DNA of 64,000 nucleotides, from the NCBI GenBank assembly GCA_030268105.1, contig BSDZ01000087.1, forward strand, positions 62,001 through 126,000, written 5' to 3'. This document shows positions 31,206 to 46,176 of the stretch, in pieces. The DNA comes from Volvox africanus (taxonomy: Eukaryota > Chlorophyta > Chlorophyceae > Chlamydomonadales > Volvocaceae). Under the pieces are notes generated by a model that was not told the origin of the DNA, did no database searches, and worked only from the letters and a program-made list of their open reading frames with translations. Every line of letters starts with the position of its first letter. Position 1 is the stretch's first letter. Made by a program: the position numbers and the translations under genes.

Positions 31206-33909
31206 GGCCGTATAACTAGCTCTGACATTCATTCGTATATTAGTGTTGCTCACATTCCAACAACGCTTAACCTGATACTTTCAGAGTTGTAACTATCATT
31301 CCAAACCTATTTGTATGTCCTACCAGCAGGTTATCTCCCTCTCAGTTACTGGCTGACCTGCCTGCACCATGTCCGTGAACATTTGTAAGGAATTTTCCTA
31401 ACTTGCGCCAAATAGATCGGCAGCGCTTCGTCTTGTTTCATTTTCAACGCATATATCTCTGCAATAAGTTGTGAATTTCATGCATCACTATTGGCGGCAA
31501 AAAAAGCTCCGATCCTGTCCCAGCCTCCTTTTGCATTCACCGCAGCCAGGTGATAGTCCTGAACGTTTTCGAGCATTATGGTCTTGACTTTGTGTAAAAG
31601 CCAGCAAAGCCCCTCAATGGGCCGTATTACTTGCTCTGTCATTCATTCGTATATGAGTGTTGCTCTTACTCGTGCGCTCGGGAATCATTCGTTCGTATAT
31701 GAGTGCTCCTCACATTCCAACACCAATAGTCAAAAATTTGTATTACAAAAAGTGGAAATGATAAAAAATAAATTAGAATATGATACAAAAATGCAATGAA
31801 ACAAACAAGAGTGGCAAAATGTTCAAAGGCTTATTCAGCCGGCAGCATTATGATTTATGTACTGACGAAAATTTAAACATTCATCTAAAGAGCAATAATC
31901 ATCGGCCAGATTGAAATCGTGTTATCACAAAAGAGTGCCCACATTTAAAACAAGCAACTCAAAGACATTGCAATGAGTAAAACACACAAAAGAGTCAATA
32001 TGCTAAACAACAACTTCAAAACTTTGAAAAGCAGGGTAAATGATGAGAAGCAGTTTCACCATTACGATTTCTGTTTAGACGTTTAGACTTAAATTGTCAT
32101 GTGAAGAAATAGTCAATGGCCATATGAAACTCCTTTAAATTGAGAATAAGCAACTGAAATGCAATGCAATAAGAGAAATACACAAAAGAGAAGAACTTTA
32201 AAACGATGAAAAACTAAAAGGGTTATTGATAAAGCAATTGCACAAGCAGTTTTACATTTCACAGCTGGCTCACAGCAAGCCGGGGTGACAATGGGCGTTA
32301 CCACACTTAGCAGACGTGGATGCCTTACTCGACTTCACGTTGATCCCCTTCAATCCATCCTTAATCAATTCCTTCAAGCTTCCTACTTCGACCCTTCCAT
32401 ATCTCCTGTTCCATTCCTCCTTCGTTTGTTGTGTGTGCCCTGTTTGAGTCACACCCACAAACCCTCTTCTCATGTAATCTTGCAAGGCAATTTCGCATCC
32501 CTGCTTGCACATGCCGTCCTCTCAGTGCTCTGATGGCTTGCATGGTTCATGCCTGTTTCTGGGCACCATAATTGTCCTGTTTGTGCCGGGCGAATGCAGT
32601 ACTCGGGTCTTGGGGTCAATGCCTGATACCACCCCCTGCCGGACTGCTTTCTGTGAACCACCTTGCCTAGCTTGTCCAACATTTTGATGCTATAATGATT
32701 TTGCTTCATCCACTGGCCTGGCGTGAGCCATGCCGACAAATCCGCACTCTTGCTTGATGGCGGATACCACTTCGCATTCCAACTTGTACAAATATCCCTT
32801 CCGGCACCCCGACAGCACCACTCTGTCACATATGCACACGTACACCAATTGGTCCCCAAAACTAATTTTTCCTCCATTTTCGCCCAATGATGCAACGGAT
32901 ATCACCTTTACGTAGCTGCTCGGTACCACGTAAACATTGTTAATTGTGACTGTGGCGTTCGGACGGCAAGACGGTGCCAATTTTAACGTGCCAATGGCTG
33001 TGGGTCGCATGACTCCTCCGTTCATGCTCATAATGTCAAACTTATCTCTCTCGTTGATTTTGACCACGTCTGTTAGATCCCGTTCATCATAAGTGATGTG
33101 GTGAGCTGCTCCTGAGTCCATGCACCATCCTTGCACCTTGCTGTGCTGTGACCCCACAAATGCATAGTTATCTGGGTGATCCATCCTGCGGCCTCCTGCA
33201 TCACCACGTCGCCCTTGATTCCTTTCTTGTTCTGTCATTGGTCGACTTTTTGCAGTGTGATATTCGCTGTTACTTTGCATTTGCCTTCCCGCTGACCTTG
33301 GTGGCATGCTGCTGCTTGCAATGTTGCGTCTGTCACCTGTCCATTCATCTTCACGACGATGGTATTGCGACTGCTGTGAATTGAATTTGGATCTCTCTTG
33401 AAACTCCGGCGGTGACCACGTTAAGGATGTGTCCGGCCATATTGGCCAACACAACGAGCCCCTTTGTGGGTCACGCCCGAATATTTTGCCTTTCCAACCT
33501 GGAAATCGGCTACCGCCGAATCGCCTGTGCACCCATTCACGCCTATATCCTCCACCACAATTGCTCTGTCAATTGCTCCACGCACCGCCTCGTCCTGTGC
33601 CCACAAACGCGACTGACTCGCTTTTCGGGTTTCCTACATCCATCCGCCTTTCGAACGCCAGCAATTGGGCGCTCACTCTTGTCTAAGTCAGCAAAGCGGC
33701 CGGCCCCTCACTGGAACGTATTACTTGCTCTGACAGTCTTTTATATACGAGATTCGCTCACATTCCAACACCCCCCGTGAGTGACACTCCGTCGATTCTC
33801 ACGATCTACCCCTTACTGCCTCGTCCCTGCAACCCTGCCCTGGTCCACAGCCGCGTACTTGCGCTCGGGGCACATAACCTGTGAAAAGTCAGCAAAGCGC
33901 CCCTCCCTG
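31206..33909. repeat. Array monomer U7 (2704 bp)
   Basis: First of four neighbours (copies C of U7-U10) with gctcctcacattcc in place of gctcttcac. Private change gaaccacctt near 32656. Confidence 0.95.
32690..33532 (-). pseudogene. Copia protease-like frame, U7
   Basis: Has Val after NNVY (accacgtaaac on the plus strand), a variant shared with U4, U8 and U13-U16. Confidence 0.78.
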
Positions 33910-36613
33910 GGCCGTATAACTAGCTCTGACATTCATTCGTATATTAGTGTTGCTCACATTCCAACAACGCTTAACCTGATACTTTCAGAGTTGTAACTAT
34001 CATTCCAAACCTATTTGTATGTCCTACCAGCAGGTTATCTCCCTCTCAGTTACTGGCTGACCTGCCTGCACCATGTCCGTGAACATTTGTAAGGAATTTT
34101 CCTAACTTGCGCCAAATAGATCGGCAGCGCTTCGTCTTGTTTCATTTTCAACGCATATATCTCTGCAATAAGTTGTGAATTTCATGCATCACTATTGGCG
34201 GCAAAAAAAGCTCCGATCCTGTCCCAGCCTCCTTTTGCATTCACCGCAGCCAGGTGATAGTCCTGAACGTTTTCGAGCATTATGGTCTTGACTTTGTGTA
34301 AAAGCCAGCAAAGCCCCTCAATGGGCCGTATTACTTGCTCTGTCATTCATTCGTATATGAGTGTTGCTCTTACTCGTGCGCTCGGGAATCATTCGTTCGT
34401 ATATGAGTGCTCCTCACATTCCAACACCAATAGTCAAAAATTTGTATTACAAAAAGTGGAAATGATAAAAAATAAATTAGAATATGATACAAAAATGCAA
34501 TGAAACAAACAAGAGTGGCAAAATGTTCAAAGGCTTATTCAGCCGGCAGCATTATGATTTATGTACTGACGAAAATTTAAACATTCATCTAAAGAGCAAT
34601 AATCATCGGCCAGATTGAAATCGTGTTATCACAAAAGAGTGCCCACATTTAAAACAAGCAACTCAAAGACATTGCAATGAGTAAAACACACAAAAGAGTC
34701 AATATGCTAAACAACAACTTCAAAACTTTGAAAAGCAGGGTAAATGATGAGAAGCAGTTTCACCATTACGATTTCTGTTTAGACGTTTAGACTTAAATTG
34801 TCATGTGAAGAAATAGTCAATGGCCATATGAAACTCCTTTAAATTGAGAATAAGCAACTGAAATGCAATGCAATAAGAGAAATACACAAAAGAGAAGAAC
34901 TTTAAAACGATGAAAAACTAAAAGGGTTATTGATAAAGCAATTGCACAAGCAGTTTTACATTTCACAGCTGGCTCACAGCAAGCCGGGGTGACAATGGGC
35001 GTTACCACACTTAGCAGACGTGGATGCCTTACTCGACTTCACGTTGATCCCCTTCAATCCATCCTTAATCAATTCCTTCAAGCTTCCTACTTCGACCCTT
35101 CCATATCTCCTGTTCCATTCCTCCTTCGTTTGTTGTGTGTGCCCTGTTTGAGTCACACCCACAAACCCTCTTCTCATGTAATCTTGCAAGGCAATTTCGC
35201 ATCCCTGCTTGCACATGCCGTCCTCTCAGTGCTCTGATGGCTTGCATGGTTCATGCCTGTTTCTGGGCACCATAATTGTCCTGTTTGTGCCGGGCGAATG
35301 CAGTACTCGGGTCTTGGGGTCAATGCCTGATACCACCCCCTGCCGGACTGCTTTCTGTGAACCGCCTTGCCTAGCTTGTCCAACATTTTGATGCTATAAT
35401 GATTTTGCTTCATCCACTGGCCTGGCGTGAGCCATGCCGACAAATCCGCACTCTTGCTTGATGGCGGATACCACTTCGCATTCCAACTTGTACAAATATC
35501 CCTTCCGGCACCCCGACAGCACCACTCTGTCACATATGCACACGTACACCAATTGGTCCCCAAAACTAATTTTTCCTCCATTTTCGCCCAATGATGCAAC
35601 GGATATCACCTTTACGTAGCTGCTCGGTACCACGTAAACATTGTTAATTGTGACTGTGGCGTTCGGACGGCAAGACGGTGCCAATTTTAACGTGCCAATG
35701 GCTGTGGGTCGCATGACTCCTCCGTTCATGCTCATAATGTCAAACTTATCTCTCTCGTTGATTTTGACCACGTCTGTTAGATCCCGTTCATCATAAGTGA
35801 TGTGGTGAGCTGCTCCTGAGTCCATGCACCATCCTTGCACCTTGCTGTGCTGTGACCCCACAAATGCATAGTTATCTGGGTGATCCATCCTGCGGCCTCC
35901 TGCATCACCACGTCGCCCTTGATTCCTTTCTTGTTCTGTCATTGGTCGACTTTTTGCAGTGTGATATTCGCTGTTACTTTGCATTTGCCTTCCCGCTGAC
36001 CTTGGTGGCATGCTGCTGCTTGCAATGTTGCGTCTGTCACCTGTCCATTCATCTTCACGACGATGGTATTGCGACTGCTGTGAATTGAATTTGGATCTCT
36101 CTTGAAACTCCGGCGGTGACCACGTTAAGGATGTGTCCGGCCATATTGGCCAACACAACGAGCCCCTTTGTGGGTCACGCCCGAATATTTTGCCTTTCCA
36201 ACCTGGAAATCGGCTACCGCCGAATCGCCTGTGCACCCATTCACGCCTATATCCTCCACCACAATTGCTCTGTCAATTGCTCCACGCACCGCCTCGTCCT
36301 GTGCCCACAAACGCGACTGACTCGCTTTTCGGGTTTCCTACATCCATCCGCCTTTCGAACGCCAGCAATTGGGCGCTCACTCTTGTCTAAGTCAGCAAAG
36401 CGGCCGGCCCCTCACTGGAACGTATTACTTGCTCTGACAGTCTTTTATATACGAGATTCGCTCACATTCCAACACCCCCCGTGAGTGACACTCCGTCGAT
36501 TCTCACGATCTACCCCTTACTGCCTCGTCCCTGCAACCCTGCCCTGGTCCACAGCCGCGTACTTGCGCTCGGGGCACATAACCTGTGAAAAGTCAGCAAA
36601 GCGCCCCTCCCTG
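33910..36613. repeat. Array monomer U8 (2704 bp)
   Basis: Like U7 in gctcctcac and accacgtaaac but without the U7 private change. Confidence 0.95.
35394..36236 (-). pseudogene. Copia protease-like frame, U8
   Basis: 280 residues, Val form after NNVY. Confidence 0.78.
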
Positions 36614-39317
36614 GGCCGTATAACTAGCTCTGACATTCATTCGTATATTAGTGTTGCTCACATTCCAACAACGCTTAACCTGATACTTTCAGAGTTGTAA
36701 CTATCATTCCAAACCTATTTGTATGTCCTACCAGCAGGTTATCTCCCTCTCAGTTACTGGCTGACCTGCCTGCACCATGTCCGTGAACATTTGTAAGGAA
36801 TTTTCCTAACTTGCGCCAAATAGATCGGCAGCGCTTCGTCTTGTTTCATTTTCAACGCATATATCTCTGCAATAAGTTGTGAATTTCATGCATCACTATT
36901 GGCGGCAAAAAAAGCTCCGATCCTGTCCCAGCCTCCTTTTGCATTCACCGCAGCCAGGTGATAGTCCTGAACGTTTTCGAGCATTATGGTCTTGACTTTG
37001 TGTAAAAGCCAGCAAAGCCCCTCAATGGGCCGTATTACTTGCTCTGTCATTCATTCGTATATGAGTGTTGCTCTTACTCGTGCGCTCGGGAATCATTCGT
37101 TCGTATATGAGTGCTCCTCACATTCCAACACCAATAGTCAAAAATTTGTATTACAAAAAGTGGAAATGATAAAAAATAAATTAGAATATGATACAAAAAT
37201 GCAATGAAACAAACAAGAGTGGCAAAATGTTCAAAGGCTTATTCAGCCGGCAGCATTATGATTTATGTACTGACGAAAATTTAAACATTCATCTAAAGAG
37301 CAATAATCATCGGCCAGATTGAAATCGTGTTATCACAAAAGAGTGCCCACATTTAAAACAAGCAACTCAAAGACATTGCAATGAGTAAAACACACAAAAG
37401 AGTCAATATGCTAAACAACAACTTCAAAACTTTGAAAAGCAGGGTAAATGATGAGAAGCAGTTTCACCATTACGATTTCTGTTTAGACGTTTAGACTTAA
37501 ATTGTCATGTGAAGAAATAGTCAATGGCCATATGAAACTCCTTTAAATTGAGAATAAGCAACTGAAATGCAATGCAATAAGAGAAATACACAAAAGAGAA
37601 GAACTTTAAAACGATGAAAAACTAAAAGGGTTATTGATAAAGCAATTGCACAAGCAGTTTTACATTTCACAGCTGGCTCACAGCAAGCCGGGGTGACAAT
37701 GGGCGTTACCACACTTAGCAGACGTGGATGCCTTACTCGACTTCACGTTGATCCCCTTCAATCCATCCTTAATCAATTCCTTCAAGCTTCCTACTTCGAC
37801 CCTTCCATATCTCCTGTTCCATTCCTCCTTCGTTTGTTGTGTGTGCCCTGTTTGAGTCACACCCACAAACCCTCTTCTCATGTAATCTTGCAAGGCAATT
37901 TCGCATCCCTGCTTGCACATGCCGTCCTCTCAGTGCTCTGATGGCTTGCATGGTTCATGCCTGTTTCTGGGCACCATAATTGTCCTGTTTGTGCCGGGCG
38001 AATGCAGTACTCGGGTCTTGGGGTCAATGCCTGATACCACCCCCTGCCGGACTGCTTTCTGTGAACCGCCTTGCCTAGCTTGTCCAACATTTTGATGCTA
38101 TAATGATTTTGCTTCATCCACTGGCCTGGCGTGAGCCATGCCGACAAATCCGCACTCTTGCTTGATGGCGGATACCACTTCGCATTCCAACTTGTACAAA
38201 TATCCCTTCCGGCACCCCGACAGCACCACTCTGTCACATATGCACACGTACACCAATTGGTCCCCAAAACTAATTTTTCCTCCATTTTCGCCCAATGATG
38301 CAACGGATATCACCTTTACGTAGCTGCTCGGTACCATGTACACATTGTTAATTGTGACTGTGGCGTTCGGACGGCAAGACGGTGCCAATTTTAACGTGCC
38401 AATGGCTGTGGGTCGCATGACTCCTCCGTTCATGCTCATAATGTCAAACTTATCTCTCTCGTTGATTTTGACCACGTCTGTTAGATCCCGTTCATCATAA
38501 GTGATGTGGTGAGCTGCTCCTGAGTCCATGCACCATCCTTGCACCTTGCTGTGCTGTGACCCCACAAATGCATAGTTATCTGGGTGATCCATCCTGCGGC
38601 CTCCTGCATCACCACGTCGCCCTTGATTCCTTTCTTGTTCTGTCATTGGTCGACTTTTTGCAGTGTGATATTCGCTGTTACTTTGCATTTGCCTTCCCGC
38701 TGACCTTGGTGGCATGCTGCTGCTTGCAATGTTGCGTCTGTCACCTGTCCATTCATCTTCACGACGATGGTATTGCGACTGCTGTGAATTGAATTTGGAT
38801 CTCTCTTGAAACTCCGGCGGTGACCACGTTAAGGATGTGTCCGGCCATATTGGCCAACACAACGAGCCCCTTTGTGGGTCACGCCCGAATATTTTGCCTT
38901 TCCAACCTGGAAATCGGCTACCGCCGAATCGCCTGTGCACCCATTCACGCCTATATCCTCCACCACAATTGCTCTGTCAATTGCTCCACGCACCGCCTCG
39001 TCCTGTGCCCACAAACGCGACTGACTCGCTTTTCGGGTTTCCTACATCCATCCGCCTTTCGAACGCCAGCAATTGGGCGCTCACTCTTGTCTAAGTCAGC
39101 AAAGCGGCCGGCCCCTCACTGGAACGTATTACTTGCTCTGACAGTCTTTTATATACGAGATTCGCTCACATTCCAACACCCCCCGTGAGTGACACTCCGT
39201 CGATTCTCACGATCTACCCCTTACTGCCTCGTCCCTGCAACCCTGCCCTGGTCCACAGCCGCGTACTTGCGCTCGGGGCACATAACCTGTGAAAAGTCAG
39301 CAAAGCGCCCCTCCCTG
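36614..39317. repeat. Array monomer U9 (2704 bp)
   Basis: Has gctcctcac but returns to accatgtacac, so the two variants are uncoupled. Confidence 0.95.
38098..38940 (-). pseudogene. Copia protease-like frame, U9
   Basis: 280 residues, Met form after NNVY. Confidence 0.78.
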
Positions 39318-42021
39318 GGCCGTATAACTAGCTCTGACATTCATTCGTATATTAGTGTTGCTCACATTCCAACAACGCTTAACCTGATACTTTCAGAGTT
39401 GTAACTATCATTCCAAACCTATTTGTATGTCCTACCAGCAGGTTATCTCCCTCTCAGTTACTGGCTGACCTGCCTGCACCATGTCCGTGAACATTTGTAA
39501 GGAATTTTCCTAACTTGCGCCAAATAGATCGGCAGCGCTTCGTCTTGTTTCATTTTCAACGCATATATCTCTGCAATAAGTTGTGAATTTCATGCATCAC
39601 TATTGGCGGCAAAAAAAGCTCCGATCCTGTCCCAGCCTCCTTTTGCATTCACCGCAGCCAGGTGATAGTCCTGAACGTTTTCGAGCATTATGGTCTTGAC
39701 TTTGTGTAAAAGCCAGCAAAGCCCCTCAATGGGCCGTATTACTTGCTCTGTCATTCATTCGTATATGAGTGTTGCTCTTACTCGTGCGCTCGGGAATCAT
39801 TCGTTCGTATATGAGTGCTCCTCACATTCCAACACCAATAGTCAAAAATTTGTATTACAAAAAGTGGAAATGATAAAAAATAAATTAGAATATGATACAA
39901 AAATGCAATGAAACAAACAAGAGTGGCAAAATGTTCAAAGGCTTATTCAGCCGGCAGCATTATGATTTATGTACTGACGAAAATTTAAACATTCATCTAA
40001 AGAGCAATAATCATCGGCCAGATTGAAATCGTGTTATCACAAAAGAGTGCCCACATTTAAAACAAGCAACTCAAAGACATTGCAATGAGTAAAACACACA
40101 AAAGAGTCAATATGCTAAACAACAACTTCAAAACTTTGAAAAGCAGGGTAAATGATGAGAAGCAGTTTCACCATTACGATTTCTGTTTAGACGTTTAGAC
40201 TTAAATTGTCATGTGAAGAAATAGTCAATGGCCATATGAAACTCCTTTAAATTGAGTATAAGCAACTGAAATGCAATGCAGTAAGAGAAATACACAAAAG
40301 AGAAGAACTTTAAAACGATGAAAAACTAAAAGGGTTATTGATAAAGCAATTGCACAAGCAGTTTTACATTTCACAGCTGGCTCACAGCAAGCCGGGGTGA
40401 CAATGGGCGTTACCACACTTAGCAGACGTGGATGCCTTACTCGACTTCACGTTGATCCCCTTCAATCCATCCTTAATCAATTCCTTCAAGCTTCCTACTT
40501 CGACCCTTCCATATCTCCTGTTCCATTCCTCCTTCGTTTGTTGTGTGTGCCCTGTTTGAGTCACACCCACAAACCCTCTTCTCATGTAATCTTGCAAGGC
40601 AATTTCGCATCCCTGCTTGCACATGCCGTCCTCTCAGTGCTCTGATGGCTTGCATGGTTCATGCCTGTTTCTGGGCACCATAATTGTCCTGTTTGTGCCG
40701 GGCGAATGCAGTACTCGGGTCTTGGGGTCAATGCCTGATACCACCCCCTGCCGGACTGCTTTCTGTGAACCGCCTTGCCTAGCTTGTCCAACATTTTGAT
40801 GCTATAATGATTTTGCTTCATCCACTGGCCTGGCGTGAGCCATGCCGACAAATCCGCACTCTTGCTTGATGGCGGATACCACTTCGCATTCCAACTTGTA
40901 CAAATATCCCTTCCGGCACCCCGACAGCACCACTCTGTCACATATGCACACGTACACCAATTGGTCCCCAAAACTAATTTTTCCTCCATTTTCGCCCAAT
41001 GATGCAACGGATATCACCTTTACGTAGCTGCTCGGTACCATGTACACATTGTTAATTGTGACTGTGGCGTTCGGACGGCAAGACGGTGCCAATTTTAACG
41101 TGCCAATGGCTGTGGGTCGCATGACTCCTCCGTTCATGCTCATAATGTCAAACTTATCTCTCTCGTTGATTTTGACCACGTCTGTTAGATCCCGTTCATC
41201 ATAAGTGATGTGGTGAGCTGCTCCTGAGTCCATGCACCATCCTTGCACCTTGCTGTGCTGTGACCCCACAAATGCATAGTTATCTGGGTGATCCATCCTG
41301 CGGCCTCCTGCATCACCACGTCGCCCTTGATTCCTTTCTTGTTCTGTCATTGGTCGACTTTTTGCAGTGTGATATTCGCTGTTACTTTGCATTTGCCTTC
41401 CCGCTGACCTTGGTGGCATGCTGCTGCTTGCAATGTTGCGTCTGTCACCTGTCCATTCATCTTCACGACGATGGTATTGCGACTGCTGTGAATTGAATTT
41501 GGATCTCTCTTGAAACTCCGGCGGTGACCACGTTAAGGATGTGTCCGGCCATATTGGCCAACACAACGAGCCCCTTTGTGGGTCACGCCCGAATATTTTG
41601 CCTTTCCAACCTGGAAATCGGCTACCGCCGAATCGCCTGTGCACCCATTCACGCCTATATCCTCCACCACAATTGCTCTGTCAATTGCTCCACGCACCGC
41701 CTCGTCCTGTGCCCACAAACGCGACTGACTCGCTTTTCGGGTTTCCTACATCCATCCGCCTTTCGAACGCCAGCAATTGGGCGCTCACTCTTGTCTAAGT
41801 CAGCAAAGCGGCCGGCCCCTCACTGGAATGTATTACTTGCTCTGACAGTCTTTTATATACGAGATTCGCTCACATTCCAACACCCCCCGTGAGTGACACT
41901 CCGTCGATTCTCACGATCTACCCCTTACTGCCTCGTCCCTGCAACCCTGCCCTGGTCCACAGCCGCGTACTTGCGCTCGGGGCACATAACCTGTGAAAAG
42001 TCAGCAAAGCGCCCCTCCCTG
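39318..42021. repeat. Array monomer U10 (2704 bp)
   Basis: Private gcaatgcagtaag near 40277. First monomer of this stretch with gagtataagc, and has ggaatgtatt near 41827, shared with U11. Confidence 0.95.
40802..41644 (-). pseudogene. Copia protease-like frame, U10
   Basis: 280 residues, Met form after NNVY. Confidence 0.78.
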
Positions 42022-44725
42022 GGCCGTATAACTAGCTCTGACATTCATTCGTATATTAGTGTTGCTCACATTCCAACAACGCTTAACCTGATACTTTCAG
42101 AGTTGTAACTATCATTCCAAACCTATTTGTATGTCCTACCAGCAGGTTATCTCCCTCTCAGTTACTGGCTGACCTGCCTGCACCATGTCCGTGAACATTT
42201 GTAAGGAATTTTCCTAACTTGCGCCAAATAGATTGGCAGCGCTTCGTCTTGTTTCATTTTCAACGCATATATCTCTGCAATAAGTTGTGAATTTCATGCA
42301 TCACTATTGGCGGCAAAAAAAGCTCCGATCCTGTCCCAGCCTCCTTTTGCATTCACCGCAGCCAGGTGATAGTCCTGAACGTTTTCGAGCATTATGGTCT
42401 TGACTTTGTGTAAAAGCCAGCAAAGCCCCTCAATGGGCCGTATTACTTGCTCTGTCATTCATTCGTATATGAGTGTTGCTCTTACTCGTGCGCTCGGGAA
42501 TCATTCGTTCGTATATGAGTGCTCTTCACATTCCAACACCAACAGTCAAAAATTTGTATTACAAAAAGTGGAAATGATAAAAAATAAATTAGAATATGAT
42601 ACAAAAATGCAATGAAACAAACAAGAGTGGCAAAATGTTCAAAGGCTTATTCAGCCGGCAGCATTATGATTTATGTACTGACGAAAATTTAAACATTCAT
42701 CTAAAGAGCAATAATCATCGGCCAGATTGAAATTGTGTTATCACAAAAGAGTGCCAACATTTAAAACAAGCAACTCAAATACATTGCAATGAGTAAAACA
42801 CACAAAAGAGTCAATATGCTAAACAACAACTTCAAAACTTTGAAAAGCAGGGTAAATGATGAGAAGCAGTTTCACCATTACGATTTCTGTTTAGACGTTT
42901 AGACTTAAATTGTCATGTGAAGAAATAGTCAATGGCCATATGAAACTCCTTTAAATTGAGTATAAGCAACTGAAATGCAATGCAATAAGAGAAATACACA
43001 AAAGAGAAGAACTTTAAAACGATGAAAAACTAAAAGGGTTATTGATAAAGCAATTGCACAAGCAGTTTTACATTTCACAGCTGGCTCACAGCAAGCCGGG
43101 GTGACAATGGGCGTTACCACACTTAGCAGACGTGGATGCCTTACTCGACTTCACGTTGATCCCCTTCAATCCATCCTTAATCAATTCCTTCAAGCTTCCT
43201 ACTTCGACCCTTCCATATCTCCTGTTCCATTCCTCCTTCGTTTGTTGTGTGTGCCCTGTTTGAGTCACACCCACAAACCCTCTTCTCATGTAATCTTGCA
43301 AGGCAATTTCGCATCCCTGCTTGCACATGCCGTCCTCTCAGTGCTCTGATGGCTTGCATGGTTCATGCCTGTTTCTGGGCACCATAATTGTCCTGTTTGT
43401 GCCGGGCGAATGCAGTACTCGGGTCTTGGGGTCAATGCCTGATACCACCCCCTGCCGGACTGCTTTCTGTGAACCGCCTTGCCTAGCTTGTCCAACATTT
43501 TGATGCTATAATGATTTTGCTTCATCCACTGGCCTGGCGTGAGCCATGCCGACAAATCCGCACTCTTGCTTGATGGCGGATACCACTTCGCATTCCAACT
43601 TGTACAAATATCCCTTCCGGCACCCCGACAGCACCACTCTGTCACATATGCACACGTACACCAATTGGTCCCCAAAACTAATTTTTCCTCCATTTTCGCC
43701 CAATGATGCAACGGATATCACCTTTACGTAGCTGCTCGGTACCATGTACACATTGTTAATTGTGACTGTGGCGTTCGGACGGCAAGACGGTGCCAATTTT
43801 AACGTGCCAATGGCTGTGGGTCGCATGACTCCTCCGTTCATGCTCATAATGTCAAACTTATCTCTCTCGTTGATTTTGACCACGTCTGTTAGATCCCGTT
43901 CATCATAAGTGATGTGGTGAGCTGCTCCTGAGTCCATGCACCATCCTTGCACCTTGCTGTGCTGTGACCCCACAAATGCATAGTTATCTGGGTGATCCAT
44001 CCTGCGGCCTCCTGCATCACCACGTCGCCCTTGATTCCTTTCTTGTTCTGTCATTGGTCGACTTTTTGCAGTGTGATATTCGCTGTTACTTTGCATTTGC
44101 CTTCCCGCTGACCTTGGTGGCATGCTGCTGCTTGCAATGTTGCGTCTGTCACCTGTCCATTCATCTTCACGACGATGGTATTGCGACTGCTGTGAATTGA
44201 ATTTGGATCTCTCTTGAAACTCCGGCGGTGACCACGTTAAGGATGTGTCCGGCCATATTGGCCAACACAACGAGCCCCTTTGTGGGTCACGCCCGAATAT
44301 TTTGCCTTTCCAACCTGGAAATCGGCTACCGCCGAATCGCCTGTGCACCCATTCACGCCTATATCCTCCACCACAATTGCTCTGTCAATTGCTCCACGCA
44401 CCGCCTCGTCCTGTGCCCACAAACGCGACTGACTCGCTTTTCGGGTTTCCTACATCCATCCGCCTTTCGAACGCCAGCAATTGGGCGCTCACTCTTGTCT
44501 AAGTCAGCAAAGCGGCCGGCCCCTCACTGGAATGTATTACTTGCTCTGACAGTCTTTTATATACGAGATTCGCTCACATTCCAACACCCCCCGTGAGTGA
44601 CACTCCGTCGATTCTCACGATCTACCCCTTACTGCCTCGTCCCTGCAACCCTGCCCTGGTCCACAGCCGCGTACTTGCGCTCGGGGCACATAACCTGTGA
44701 AAAGTCAGCAAAGCGCCCCTCCCTG
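42022..44725. repeat. Array monomer U11 (2704 bp)
   Basis: Shares agattggcagc, accaacagtc, gaaattgtg and gtgccaacat with the left part of U12 only, a sign of recent local duplication. Confidence 0.95.
43506..44348 (-). pseudogene. Copia protease-like frame, U11
   Basis: 280 residues, Met form after NNVY. Confidence 0.78.
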
Positions 44726-45914
44726 GGCCGTATAACTAGCTCTGACATTCATTCGTATATTAGTGTTGCTCACATTCCAACAACGCTTAACCTGATACTT
44801 TCAGAGTTGTAACTATCATTCCAAACCTATTTGTATGTCCTACCAGCAGGTTATCTCCCTCTCAGTTACTGGCTGACCTGCCTGCACCATGTCCGTGAAC
44901 ATTTGTAAGGAATTTTCCTAACTTGCGCCAAATAGATTGGCAGCGCTTCGTCTTGTTTCATTTTCAACGCATATATCTCTGCAATAAGTTGTGAATTTCA
45001 TGCATCACTATTGGCGGCAAAAAAAGCTCCGATCCTGTCCCAGCCTCCTTTTGCATTCACCGCAGCCAGGTGATAGTCCTGAACGTTTTCGAGCATTATG
45101 GTCTTGACTTTGTGTAAAAGCCAGCAAAGCCCCTCAATGGGCCGTATTACTTGCTCTGTCATTCATTCGTATATGAGTGTTGCTCTTACTCGTGCGCTCG
45201 GGAATCATTCGTTCGTATATGAGTGCTCTTCACATTCCAACACCAACAGTCAAAAATTTGTATTACAAAAAGTGGAAATGATAAAAAATAAATTAGAATA
45301 TGATACAAAAATGCAATGAAACAAACAAGAGTGGCAAAATGTTCAAAGGCTTATTCAGCCGGCAGCATTATGATTTATGTACTGACGAAAATTTAAACAT
45401 TCATCTAAAGAGCAATAATCATCGGCCAGATTGAAATTGTGTTATCACAAAAGAGTGCCAACATTTAAAACAAGCAACTCAAATACATTGCAATGAGTAA
45501 AACACACAAAAGAGTCAATATGCTAAACAACAACTTCAAAACTTTGAAAAGCAGGGTAAATGATGAGAAGCAGTTTCACCATTACGATTTCTGTTTAGAC
45601 GTTTAGACTTAAATTGTCATGTGAAGAAATAGTCAATGGCCATATGAAACTCCTTTAAATTGAGTATAAGCAACTGAAATGCAATGCAATAAGAGAAATA
45701 CACAAAAGAGAAGAACTTTAAAACGATGAAAAACTAAAAGGGTTATTGATAAAGCAATTGCACAAGCAGTTTTACATTTCACAGCTGGCTCACAGCAAGC
45801 CGGGGTGACAATGGGCGTTACCACACTTAGCAGACGTGGATGCCTTACTCGACTTCACGTTGATCCCCTTCAATCCATCCTTAATCAATTCCTTCAAGCT
45901 TCCTACTTCGACCC

Positions 45915-46153
45915 TGTTAAAGAGATAAAGGAAGTATAAAGCTGCTATGAAGAATTACAGAGGTCAGAGGAGGTCAGATGTATAAGACACTAGACGATTG
46001 CTAGCTGTTGGGTGACTATTGCAAAGCAACTTCCTACCACTTGGCGGCTGCTCAGCACCTATCACCTTGCACACTGCAACTGCCTGTCACAATCGCCGCC
46101 CTGCAACTGCTAGATCGGTAACTGTGACGGTTTGCACCGTCCACAACTTAACA
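45915..46153 (-). repeat. 3' LTR of copia element 3, shortened to 239 bp
   Basis: The sequence jumps from gactattgca to agcaacttcc, with one extra a at the joint. The lost part includes the TATA-like box. It also has caatcgccgcc where other LTRs read caattgccgcc. Confidence 0.93.
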
Positions 46154-46167
46154 CGCCCCCTCAGTGC
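46154..46167 (-). other. Polypurine tract of copia element 3
   Basis: Same sequence as in element 2, next to the shortened 3' LTR. Confidence 0.68.
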
Positions 46168-46176
46168 AAACCTCCA